NCBI RefSeq assembly: GCF_900114265.1
Contig: NZ_FPKV01000003.1
Location: forward strand, 248,001 to 312,000
DNA: 64,000 nucleotides
Origin: Flaviramulus basaltis
GTDB taxonomy: Bacteria > Bacteroidota > Bacteroidia > Flavobacteriales > Flavobacteriaceae
Reading direction: 5' to 3'
Shown here: positions 19,336 to 28,050 of the stretch, piece after piece
Position numbering within the stretch: the stretch's first letter is position 1
How the letters are laid out: every line of letters begins with the position of its first letter
Made by a program: the position numbers and the translations under genes
Notes under the pieces: model-generated
The model's input: only the letters and a program-made list of their open reading frames with translations
Told to the model about the DNA's origin: nothing
The model's database searches: none

Positions 19336-21186
19336 TTATATATTTAATCCCCATTTTGAAACAAGAAAGTTAGCACATCTTAAGTCATATCGTTCTTTAG
19401 AACTAATGTCTTTTCCGCTTTTTAATAAATTCACAACAATAGACTTAATTTCTGGAGTGTTTTCGTTAACAACATCTACCACATTTAGAGCATGGGTTCT
19501 TACCATTTCATTTGGATCTTGAATTACTCTTATTAGTTCTTTTCTGGCATCATTCTTAGCCCCCAAGCCATATAATGCTTCTATGGCTACGGCCGCAACA
19601 TCGCCAGAACCATCCTTACTGGCAAGCTTTAATGCATTTAAAGCCTTATTTGCATCATTACCAAGTATGAGAATTCCTGTAGCCCCCCAATAGCGTATGG
19701 ATTCATTTTGTGAACTCAATAATTCTATTAAGGGCTCTAGATCGTTTTTGGTGGCAGAAGTAGCAAAATTAGCAGCATCAATAATGTTTTCAATATTTAC
19801 ATTTTCGTTTCGCATATAATCGTAAGCTGCTATATCTTTGGTTAAATTAGATAGTATTCCTTCTGGAATTAAACCAGTATCTTTAATATCTAACATCCAT
19901 TGTTTGTTAGCTTGTCGCATTCTTTTTAAGACTTCGAAATAATTAGGATTTAAAGCCAAATTATTTACTTCCCAAGGATCCTTTTCTGTATCATAGAGTT
20001 CTTCTGTTGGTTTTTTCTCCCAAAAGGCACTTTGAATGGCATTGCATTCACCTTTATTATAAGCATCTTCCCATGAACCTATGGAAGGAGCGCGCCATAA
20101 ATAGTCTATATGCTGACCATAAATACGATAAGGCATGTAGTTTTTAATATAACGGAATTTTTTATCTCTTACAGCTCTACTCATATCAAAACGTTCATCC
20201 ATTCGGTCTCGAAACATATAAGCATATTTAGGGTCTTCAGTTTTTTGCTCACCTAAAAAAGCAGAACCCTGCATGAAATCTGGAATTGGAACATTAAGTA
20301 TACTTAAAAGAGTTGGAGCTAAATCGACAAAACTAATTAAACGTTCTTCCTTAGTTCCAGTTTGTTCTTTAGGATATAATTTTTTATATTTTTCTGGTAT
20401 GTAAACTATAAACGGAACTCTTGTACCTGTTTCGTAAACATATCTTTTACTTCGTGCAAGCACACCTCCATGATCACCATAATACATGATGATAGTGTTT
20501 TCGGCTTCCCCACTTTTTTGTAATTCGCTAAGTATTTGACCTACTTGCGTATCCATGTCTTCAACCTTATCATAGTATTGAGCCCAGTCATGACGCATTT
20601 CGGGTGTGTCAGGATGATATGGTGGCAAAGTGATATCTTCAGGTTTGTGCCTTAGTTCTTCATTAGGAATATAAGTGTGTAAAGAACTTTCGTGGCTTAC
20701 CATGATGTTGAAAATAGAAAAAAAAGGTTTACCTTTTGGACGGTTTTTATAAGTGGCAGTTTCACCTAGTTCATCCCATAAATTTTGGGTTTGATTTTTA
20801 TTTATGTTGAAATCTTCCTTTTCATTATTAGTGAGATAGTAACCTTTTTTCTTTAAAATTTCTGGATATAGTTTTACATTAGAAGATTTGTTATAGAAGC
20901 TTCTCATGTATTGATTTCCTCCGCTATTTGCGTATACTCCAGTAATTATTGTGTTTCTTGCAGGAGCACAAACAGGTGCATTTGCATATGCATGTGTATA
21001 AAGAAACCCTTTTGTAGCTAAATTATCTAAATTAGGTGTAGTTGCGAAAGTATCACCATAACAACCTAATAATGGACTATTATCTTCACTTGTAATCCAT
21101 AAAATATTTGGCGTTTCAAGTTTGCGTTCTGAACAAGAGCATATTAACGTAGCTAAAATTAAATAAAAGAACCTTTTTAATATCAT
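19336..21186 (-). CDS. S1-type sulfatase with C-terminal HEAT repeats
   Basis: 616 residues. The N-terminus has 'ICSCSE', a probable lipoprotein signal (Cys18). Metal-site residues lie in 'NILWITSEDNSP', and 'CAPARNTIITG' (Cys73-Gly83) is a C-x-P-A-R variant of the formylglycine motif. 'MYYGDHGG' provides the second metal site. After the catalytic part (to about 470), residues about 490-600 form HEAT-like helical repeats ('VAAVAIEALYGLGAKNDARKE'), an extension seen in one group of Bacteroidota sulfatases. It should remove a sulfate different from that taken by the sulfatase at 12365. A terminator hairpin lies between it and the beta-helix gene upstream. Confidence 0.93.
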   Translation of the reverse strand: MILKRFFYLILATLICSCSERKLETPNILWITSEDNSPLLGCYGDTFATTPNLDNLATKGFLYTHAYANAPVCAPARNTIITGVYANSGGNQYMRSFYNKSSNVKLYPEILKKKGYYLTNNEKEDFNINKNQTQNLWDELGETATYKNRPKGKPFFSIFNIMVSHESSLHTYIPNEELRHKPEDITLPPYHPDTPEMRHDWAQYYDKVEDMDTQVGQILSELQKSGEAENTIIMYYGDHGGVLARSKRYVYETGTRVPFIVYIPEKYKKLYPKEQTGTKEERLISFVDLAPTLLSILNVPIPDFMQGSAFLGEQKTEDPKYAYMFRDRMDERFDMSRAVRDKKFRYIKNYMPYRIYGQHIDYLWRAPSIGSWEDAYNKGECNAIQSAFWEKKPTEELYDTEKDPWEVNNLALNPNYFEVLKRMRQANKQWMLDIKDTGLIPEGILSNLTKDIAAYDYMRNENVNIENIIDAANFATSATKNDLEPLIELLSSQNESIRYWGATGILILGNDANKALNALKLASKDGSGDVAAVAIEALYGLGAKNDARKELIRVIQDPNEMVRTHALNVVDVVNENTPEIKSIVVNLLKSGKDISSKERYDLRCANFLVSKWGLNI

Positions 21187-21234
21187 ACTATTTTTAATAT
21201 AAATTATTTAAAATATGAGTTTTTATTAAAATTG

Positions 21235-21274
21235 AACTGAATCATTATGATTTTAAGTTCATAATGATTCAGTT
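21235..21274 (-). terminator. Intrinsic terminator/attenuator inside the leftward operon
   Basis: Perfect 16-bp arms (21235-21250 and 21259-21274) around an 8-nt loop. On the minus strand a T-rich stretch follows the stem. It lies 43 bp past the beta-helix stop and 48 bp before the sulfatase start, so it should lower expression of the sulfatase and GH2 genes relative to upstream genes. Confidence 0.78.
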
Positions 21275-21317
21275 TTAAAGAAACAGTTATAAATATTTAA
21301 CAAAACTAAAAAAACAC

Positions 21318-22946
21318 TTATTCTTTTAGGATGCGTTTAACAACTGTACCAGAATTTGTATTGATTTTTATTAAATAAATGCCATTAGCAAAACTTGATA
21401 AGTCTATACTCTTATTATTTAAATTTTTATTTAATAATGTTCTTCCATTAATATCGTAAACACTAATTTGGCTTTTCTCTTGTTTATTTTTTACAAGTAT
21501 ATTTACTAATCCAGTGCTAGGATTAGGATAAAGACTTATACTAGTTTTTAATAGAATGTCATTTGTGCTCAAAGTAGATTGATATTCATAGGCACCTAAA
21601 TCTATGGTTGTGTCAGATATTCGGTTTTGCCCTGTCATGTCTGTGGCTGGTGTTGTATTTTTACTATTGTCACCAGCATTAACCAATATACTTGTGCTAG
21701 CTGGAATTAAACCATCATCAGAAGTGCCAAAAGTATCATCTGGACCATTAGGATCAGTATCATTTGAAAATAAATCTGAACCTGGTAAAGCACTAAGTTC
21801 TACAAAATTAGTACTAGCCGATATTGTTGCTTTATCTGAAGCATTATTACTTGAAGACGCATCAATAGACCCTACGATGTCATCAACATTTCCTGTGGTA
21901 TCATTAGTGTTATTAAAAAATACAGTATTGTATAATAATGGGTTTGATGAACCATCACTTCTCATTCCGCCTCCACTAGAAATTGCTATATTTCCATAAA
22001 AAGTAACATTAATAAGAGTTGGAGACGGACCAGAGGCGTTATTATACAAACCAGCTCCATTATTAGCAGTATTTTCAATAAACAATACATTAGTAATAAT
22101 AGGTTTATTATCTGCTGTAACGTTGAATATACCACCACCGCTACTAGCATCGTTATTAGAAAACGTACTATTACTTATTATAGGGTTTGCTGTACCTCTA
22201 TTATATATACCACCACCGCTACGGCTAGCTTTATTATTATTAAAAAAACAGTTATCTATTACAGGAGAAGAACTCGTATTGTTAAATATCCCAGCTCCAT
22301 CTACTGATGCATTGTTTATAAACGATGTATTACTAATTGTAGGGCTTGAAGCCGAGTTATATATGGCGCCACCACCAGTAGTTGAATGAAGTGCTGTATT
22401 TCCATCAAAAATAACGTTGTCAAGTATTGCTGATCCTGTTAAATTGCACAAGCCACCACCACGACTAGCGGTATTATTTAAAAAAGTAACATAGCTTAAC
22501 CTTGGTGAGGATCCAGCACCTCCTGTATTATTGAGCATTCCACCTCCAAGACCTGCTGAATTATCTGCATTTGTTAAAATTAAATGATCAAAAAGTGCTG
22601 CATTTGTTAATTCAGTTGTTGTTATAATTGAAAAACCAGTTGAGCCGTTAGCATCAAAAGTAGTATACCCTGTTTGGGTATCGCTAATGGCACTATAACC
22701 GCCATATATTTCAATATCTATAGTTATGGTAATACCTGTAGTTATAGTATAGGTGTCTTCTGTAATATAAATTTTGTCACCAGGCATGGATGCTGTGCCA
22801 AACGCAATATTAAGAGATGTAAAAGCATCGTTCCAAGTAAGGCCCGTGTTGGCTCCTGTAGCTGTTTGATCTACATAATACGTAGTCTGAGCAGTAAGTT
22901 TTATGCTTAAGCATAAAAGAGTAAAAAAGAATAATTTTGTTTTCAT
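21318..22946 (-). CDS. Right-handed beta-helix protein with T9SS sorting domain
   Basis: 542 residues. After a signal peptide ('LTAQTTYYVDQTATGANTG') comes a parallel beta-helix (about 60-400) built of about 20-25-residue turns with repeated motifs such as 'SSPVIDNCFFNNNKASRSGGGIYN' shortened forms ('GGGIFN', 'GGGLCN', 'GGGIYN'). The last ~80 residues ('LYPNPSTGLVNI...GIYLIKINT...VVKRILKE') are a type A T9SS C-terminal domain, so it is exported through the outer membrane. The fold is shared by polysaccharide lyases and by non-enzymatic surface proteins ('choice-of-anchor Q'-like). The family looks more like the latter. No lyase catalytic signature is recognised. Its place in the operon suggests binding or cleavage of the substrate. 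Confidence 0.85.
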   Translation of the reverse strand: MKTKLFFFTLLCLSIKLTAQTTYYVDQTATGANTGLTWNDAFTSLNIAFGTASMPGDKIYITEDTYTITTGITITIDIEIYGGYSAISDTQTGYTTFDANGSTGFSIITTTELTNAALFDHLILTNADNSAGLGGGMLNNTGGAGSSPRLSYVTFLNNTASRGGGLCNLTGSAILDNVIFDGNTALHSTTGGGAIYNSASSPTISNTSFINNASVDGAGIFNNTSSSPVIDNCFFNNNKASRSGGGIYNRGTANPIISNSTFSNNDASSGGGIFNVTADNKPIITNVLFIENTANNGAGLYNNASGPSPTLINVTFYGNIAISSGGGMRSDGSSNPLLYNTVFFNNTNDTTGNVDDIVGSIDASSSNNASDKATISASTNFVELSALPGSDLFSNDTDPNGPDDTFGTSDDGLIPASTSILVNAGDNSKNTTPATDMTGQNRISDTTIDLGAYEYQSTLSTNDILLKTSISLYPNPSTGLVNILVKNKQEKSQISVYDINGRTLLNKNLNNKSIDLSSFANGIYLIKINTNSGTVVKRILKE

Positions 22947-22985
22947 GACATTTAGTTTTAAAATTTAATTTATGTTTAAAAAAAT

Positions 22986-25310
22986 TTAGTAGGTATCATC
23001 AATATGTGTGTTTTTATAAGGGATAAGCTCATAGGCTGTATTTGTGGTTTCGTAAGGTGGTAACATAACGCGGCAACCGTTAGGTCCAGAAAAAAAGACT
23101 TCTCCAGTAATTGGTGATACTGCCAAAGCATTATAATAGGTGTTAGGAAAACCGGAACTTATATTAATCCATGATTTACCTCCATTCTCTGACATAAAAA
23201 ACTTGTTTCCTGTATTAATACGTTGATTCATTGCATACATTATGTCTGGGAATTTTGGGTCAATTACAAAGCGATTAATATAAAAGTTTTCTTCAGTTTC
23301 ACCATTCAAAACATCTATATCAGTTTGGATTGTTTTATTAGAGCTTAAATCCCATTGGGTAACACCTCCTTTTTCATTACTTGTATAAACAATATTTGGG
23401 TTTGTTGGATGTACATTAAAAATTAAGTGCCTATCTGGTCCTGGTACTGTAAGATCCCAGTCTACTGAAATAACAGGTTTTTCTTTCCAAGTATCTCCCT
23501 TATCTAAGGATATCCAAATTTTTTTAGCAACTCCTCCTTTTAGATTATCCACAGCATAAATAATATCGCCATTACTAGGTGACATACCACATATCATAGT
23601 GTTTTTAGGCATAGATTTTAATTCTTTCCAAGTGATGCCGTAATCATCTGATCGTTCTCTCCACTGATAAGCATATTGAGGATTTTGATGATGAAATGCT
23701 ACAAAGAACCTAGATTTTAAACCACTACTAACAACTTCCTTCCATGTTTTTCCATTATCATTTGACCGTAGAAGCTTCCCGCTGGGTGTTTTATTAACAC
23801 TTGCTAAAAGAACTTTTGATGAGTCTATAGAAGGACACATAGCTGCACCATAAACTGTTTTATGAATACCTTCAAAGTCAACTTTTTTTATCGTATTATC
23901 ATTAAAATATCTTCCTCTATTTTCAGTAACGTGAACACCTCTATCAATCATGAAATAAACAAAATGGTCTGGGTTATTTGGGTCAAACATTTGTTGCATG
24001 TTCATACCTGTATATTGTGATCCATTAAACCCACTACTTGAATCAACCCAATTGAGACCTCCATCATCTGTTTGATGAAACTTAGCGTGACCTTGCGCAA
24101 AAGCTCTATCAGGATTTCTAGGATCTGGAATTATTCTTGCAAAAATGCTATTAATGCCTTGATTCCAGTTTCCGTCGTTATAACCAGGTCTCTGCTTGGA
24201 ATTTATGTTAGTATGCCAAGTTGTTCCACCATCTTTACTTACTCTAACTTGTCCTTCTGTTGTATTTGAACCTGTAGTATAAATAACATCAGGGAAACCT
24301 TCGTTATAAAAAGCTAAAAGCACGTCTGTCCATGCATATAGAAGATTCCAGCTTTTTCCATTATTTATGGATTTGTACATTCCTGTGTTTGCAACTGGTA
24401 CAATTAATGTATTAGAATCTTTCGATATATATACTTTACCATAAACACTGCCTTTTGGCAATCCATTAGTGCCACTTATTTTAGTAATTTCGTCATTTGA
24501 GTCGGGAGCATTATTTAAAATAAATAAACCTTCTTCTCCGTATAGAAACAATTTATTCTCATTTAAAGGGTCAACCTTAATACCATAGATTTTATTCCCA
24601 AATAAAGAGCTAGGTAGTTTTCGTATTTCTTGCCAAGTATTACCACCATCATTTGATGTTAAAAGACCATCATCAGCAGTGTTGGTTGAACCGTTTGCTT
24701 CCTTTCTATATTCACTAAAGGCAGCATACCATCGTTTAGCATATCCTAATGCTTCAGATTTACTTGAAGGCGCATAGGTTATTAATTTTGTTGAACCTCT
24801 AATCTCTCCTAATTTAGTTCGAGGCGCTACTTTTTCCCAGTTTAATCCACCATCTTTTGATAAATAGATTCCTTGATAATCTAAATGAATGGTATCATAA
24901 AATCTACTTTGTGCAACCGCTAAAACTCTATTTTTATCAAGAGGATCCGCTTCAATACTAATCATAGCTGGTGCATATAACCCTTTATTCTTAAGTGTGT
25001 TCCAGTTTCTGCCGCCATTATTAGAAACCCAAACACAACTTACATCTTGTGCCGCATATATTCTATCTGGATCAGATTCGCTATAAGTGAAATCTAAAAT
25101 AAATTGAGAATTATCTCCAGGTATTAAACCTTCATCGTATTCTTCTTTAAAAACAACTGGAAGTAATTTGATTTTTGGTTTGTGAATAGAATCAGATATA
25201 GCAATACTGTTCCCACTATTTCCTAGCTTTTCTTTTTTACCAAAAGAAGTGCAGTGTATCAGCGTGCCGCATGCTAAGAAAATTGAAAATAAAATTACCT
25301 TTTTTTTCAT
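22986..25310 (-). CDS. Asp-box beta-propeller protein 3 (no T9SS domain, possible lipoprotein)
   Basis: 774 residues. It has multiple Asp-box repeats (S-x-D-x-G-x-x-W type), for example 'SNNGGRNWNTL', 'SKDGGLNWEKV', 'SNDNGKTWKEV' and 'SENGGKSWINI', spread over the whole chain as in two-propeller GH74/sialidase-like proteins. The N-terminal signal contains Cys14 and Cys20; either could be a lipidation site but neither lipobox is textbook. Unlike its two upstream paralogues it ends shortly after 'NGCRVMLPPYE' with no sorting domain, so it probably stays periplasmic or membrane-anchored. It is closer to propeller 1 than to propeller 2. Catalytic activity is not assigned. The gene starts 3 bp after propeller 2. 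Confidence 0.85.
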   Translation of the reverse strand: MKKKVILFSIFLACGTLIHCTSFGKKEKLGNSGNSIAISDSIHKPKIKLLPVVFKEEYDEGLIPGDNSQFILDFTYSESDPDRIYAAQDVSCVWVSNNGGRNWNTLKNKGLYAPAMISIEADPLDKNRVLAVAQSRFYDTIHLDYQGIYLSKDGGLNWEKVAPRTKLGEIRGSTKLITYAPSSKSEALGYAKRWYAAFSEYRKEANGSTNTADDGLLTSNDGGNTWQEIRKLPSSLFGNKIYGIKVDPLNENKLFLYGEEGLFILNNAPDSNDEITKISGTNGLPKGSVYGKVYISKDSNTLIVPVANTGMYKSINNGKSWNLLYAWTDVLLAFYNEGFPDVIYTTGSNTTEGQVRVSKDGGTTWHTNINSKQRPGYNDGNWNQGINSIFARIIPDPRNPDRAFAQGHAKFHQTDDGGLNWVDSSSGFNGSQYTGMNMQQMFDPNNPDHFVYFMIDRGVHVTENRGRYFNDNTIKKVDFEGIHKTVYGAAMCPSIDSSKVLLASVNKTPSGKLLRSNDNGKTWKEVVSSGLKSRFFVAFHHQNPQYAYQWRERSDDYGITWKELKSMPKNTMICGMSPSNGDIIYAVDNLKGGVAKKIWISLDKGDTWKEKPVISVDWDLTVPGPDRHLIFNVHPTNPNIVYTSNEKGGVTQWDLSSNKTIQTDIDVLNGETEENFYINRFVIDPKFPDIMYAMNQRINTGNKFFMSENGGKSWINISSGFPNTYYNALAVSPITGEVFFSGPNGCRVMLPPYETTNTAYELIPYKNTHIDDTY

Positions 25311-25313
25311 TGT

Positions 25314-28046
25314 TTACTTCTTTACAAATTTGAAAGTATCGTTTTTAATTTTTAAAATATAAATACCATCAGCTAAGCCTGATATATTTATGGTATTGCT
25401 ATTAGAGTTTACTTGTTTTATTGTTATAAGTTGACCTTTTATGTTATAAATGCTTGCGGGAATATTTTCTTTTAAGCCATTAATATCTATATTATCACTA
25501 GTAGGATTAGGAAAAATGAAAACATCTTTGCTTACTGCTAAATCCTCTAATGATAGTACCTTACTATCTTCTGAATTCCCCATTCTTGCTCCTATTGTAT
25601 AGCCATCTATATAATTTTCGTTATAATTAACTTTACTATAAGATGTCATGTTTTTTTTGGTAGTAAAACTCGGATCAGATAAGTTAATACCATAATGGTT
25701 TACACTGTCAAGATAAGGTGGGAGCATTACTCGAGTTCCATTTGGGCCTGCAAAATATACTTCACCTGTTTCTGGTGAAACTGCTAGCCCTCTACAAAAT
25801 GTATTAGGAAAACCTTCACTAATATTGGTCCAACTATAACCATAATTCGTAGTAACAAAAAACTTTTTTCCTGTATTAATAGGGTTATTCATTACATACT
25901 GAATATTTGGATATTTAGGATCTATAGCAAATTGTTCTATATGGAAATTAGCTTCATCAGATTCTGGAAGTCCAATTTCAGTGGTGTCAGATGTCATAAA
26001 ATTCCACTTAGTAATTCTATTTCCTGATGGATTGTTTGTATACACAACATTTTTATTGGTTGGATGGGTAACAAATAGAAGATTTTTTGAATCACCCTTA
26101 GTAAGTTTCCATGAAGGATCAATTTCAGCAACATTAATTACAGGATTGGCATCCCAGTTAAGTCCTCCATCAGTAGACCTAAAAATTTTCCTACTTGTAC
26201 CCCCATTTAAATTATCCATAGCATAAATATAATCTCCATCACTAGGAGACATACCACATACCATAGTATTAGGAGGCATATCTACCATTGGAGTCCAAGT
26301 TGCTCCATAATCAATCGATCTTTCATTATACTGATAAGCGATATTTGGATGTTGAGGGTTAAATGCAACAAAAAACCTTGGCACTTTATTGGATGAAGCT
26401 ACAGTATCCCATGTTGCTCCAAAATCAGTTGAGCGAATTAATCTACCCTTGGAAGTAGTGCCCGCACTTGCCAAAATAATTTCATTTCTATTTTTAGTAT
26501 CACCATCATACAGATTATCATAAGGGCATAAAGCAGCTCCATAAATTGTTGTATGGTCAAGGTTAAGAGCTTCTTTATTTACTTCATTATTATTAAATGT
26601 AATACCTCCATTAGTAGTAGTAATTACACCTTTATCTATCATAAAATACACAAATCGATTGGGGTCATTAGGATCAAACATCTGACTTAAATTCATACCT
26701 GTAAACTGTGAGCCATTAAAACCGTCACTAGAATCTGTCCAGTTAAGCCCCCCATCATTCGTTTTATGAAATACGGCATTTCCTTGGGCAAAAGCTATAT
26801 CAGAGTCAGTTGGGTTTGGTATTACATTAGCAAATGGCCCACTAATTTTAGATGTCCATGCATTTGGTGGATTAGTTCTCCCAATAGAAGATGAATATGC
26901 AAAGTTATCTCCATTACCATCCATGGTGCGTAAAACATTATGTAAATCATTACCTGTAACATAAATTTTTATATTACTTAAAGTTTGACTTTCATAAAAG
27001 TGTGCTCGCATAGTATCAGACCAAGGCTCTTCTTCAATTGGAGTCCAATTAAAACCACCATCTGTAGACCGGTATATTCCATGACCAACTACTGGAACTA
27101 TATAGTTACTTCCATTATCAGAAATATAAATATTGCCATAAACTGGCGCATCTGGTAAAGAATTGAGAACACTTGTTCTTTTACTTATATTAACAGCTAC
27201 TGATGTTTCATTAGCTACGTCTGGTATAACAATTAATCCTTTTTCACCGTATAAGAAAAGTTTATTGTTATATTGTGGATGAACCTTAATGCCATAGATT
27301 TTATCACCATAAAAAGTAGTGTCTAGTGTCCTTTTTATGTCCCATACATATCCACCATTGTCAGACATATATATATAATTCTTAGCATCAAAATGCTCTA
27401 TTGTATCATCACCTGATTTTGTGGTATGTGAAAATTGACTAAAAGCGGCATATACACGATTAGTTTTACTATTAGTTATTTCAGTTTCGCTAGGATTAGT
27501 ACCATAAGCTATTAATTTTGTTGCTCCTCTGATTTCTCCTAATTGTGATATGTATTGTGTTCTATCCCAGGTAATTCCGCCATCTGAAGTTAAATAGAGA
27601 CCCTGTTGCTGTTTTTCATAATCACTTTGATAATATCTTGTATGTGCAGCAGCTATAACTCTATTTTTATTTAAGGGGTCTGCTTGAATACTTATAATTC
27701 CAGGAGCTAACAATCCTTCATTTTTAAGATTGTTCCAAGTTTCACCAAAATTCTCAGAAACCCACACACCACTTACATCTTGTGCTGCATATAATCTTTG
27801 TGGATATGATTTACTATAAGTAAAATCTAGCATAAACTGCGCATTATCACCTGGTTGTATCATTAAAATATCCCTTTCATACTCAGAATAAATCGGTAGT
27901 GATTTTATTTCTGCTTTATAGCTAGGTGATGAAAAAAAGTGATTTTCAATCGTTTTATGAGTTTCTTTTTTATCAAAAGAAAAATGAGCTTTAATTATTA
28001 AAAAAGAGAAAATAAAAAGTGAAAATGGAATAGCTAAAGTTTTCAT
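25314..28046 (-). CDS. Asp-box beta-propeller protein 2 with T9SS sorting domain
   Basis: 910 residues with a signal peptide, about 800 residues of Asp-box propeller ('SENFGETWNNL', 'TSDGGITWDRT', 'STDGGFNWTPI', 'STDGGLNWDAN', 'TTNYGYSWTNI'), and a C-terminal T9SS type A domain ('FPNPTSDNIDINGL...ADGIYILKIKNDTFKFVKK'). It should be secreted or surface-anchored through the T9SS. Strongly conserved blocks shared by all three paralogues include 'QFMLDFTYS', 'RLYAAQDVSGVWVS', 'GEIRGATKLIAYG', 'AFAQGNAVFHKT' and 'GPNGTRVMLPPY'. This is the most divergent of the three, with extra loops. It may be a glycosidase or lyase of GH74/sialidase-like fold, but I cannot assign a CAZy family. Confidence 0.87.
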   Translation of the reverse strand: MKTLAIPFSLFIFSFLIIKAHFSFDKKETHKTIENHFFSSPSYKAEIKSLPIYSEYERDILMIQPGDNAQFMLDFTYSKSYPQRLYAAQDVSGVWVSENFGETWNNLKNEGLLAPGIISIQADPLNKNRVIAAAHTRYYQSDYEKQQQGLYLTSDGGITWDRTQYISQLGEIRGATKLIAYGTNPSETEITNSKTNRVYAAFSQFSHTTKSGDDTIEHFDAKNYIYMSDNGGYVWDIKRTLDTTFYGDKIYGIKVHPQYNNKLFLYGEKGLIVIPDVANETSVAVNISKRTSVLNSLPDAPVYGNIYISDNGSNYIVPVVGHGIYRSTDGGFNWTPIEEEPWSDTMRAHFYESQTLSNIKIYVTGNDLHNVLRTMDGNGDNFAYSSSIGRTNPPNAWTSKISGPFANVIPNPTDSDIAFAQGNAVFHKTNDGGLNWTDSSDGFNGSQFTGMNLSQMFDPNDPNRFVYFMIDKGVITTTNGGITFNNNEVNKEALNLDHTTIYGAALCPYDNLYDGDTKNRNEIILASAGTTSKGRLIRSTDFGATWDTVASSNKVPRFFVAFNPQHPNIAYQYNERSIDYGATWTPMVDMPPNTMVCGMSPSDGDYIYAMDNLNGGTSRKIFRSTDGGLNWDANPVINVAEIDPSWKLTKGDSKNLLFVTHPTNKNVVYTNNPSGNRITKWNFMTSDTTEIGLPESDEANFHIEQFAIDPKYPNIQYVMNNPINTGKKFFVTTNYGYSWTNISEGFPNTFCRGLAVSPETGEVYFAGPNGTRVMLPPYLDSVNHYGINLSDPSFTTKKNMTSYSKVNYNENYIDGYTIGARMGNSEDSKVLSLEDLAVSKDVFIFPNPTSDNIDINGLKENIPASIYNIKGQLITIKQVNSNSNTINISGLADGIYILKIKNDTFKFVKK

Positions 28047-28050
28047 GATT

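Noticed and set aside
22123-22600. CRISPR-like array in the repetitive beta-helix region
   Set aside because: Repeats are degenerate, in frame and coding (about 20-25 residues per turn); there are no regular spacers and no cas genes.
21604-22910. Several hydrophobic open frames antisense to the beta-helix gene
   Set aside because: The repeats of the beta-helix (GGG-rich, N-rich) produce leucine/proline-rich complements; no independent gene signal.
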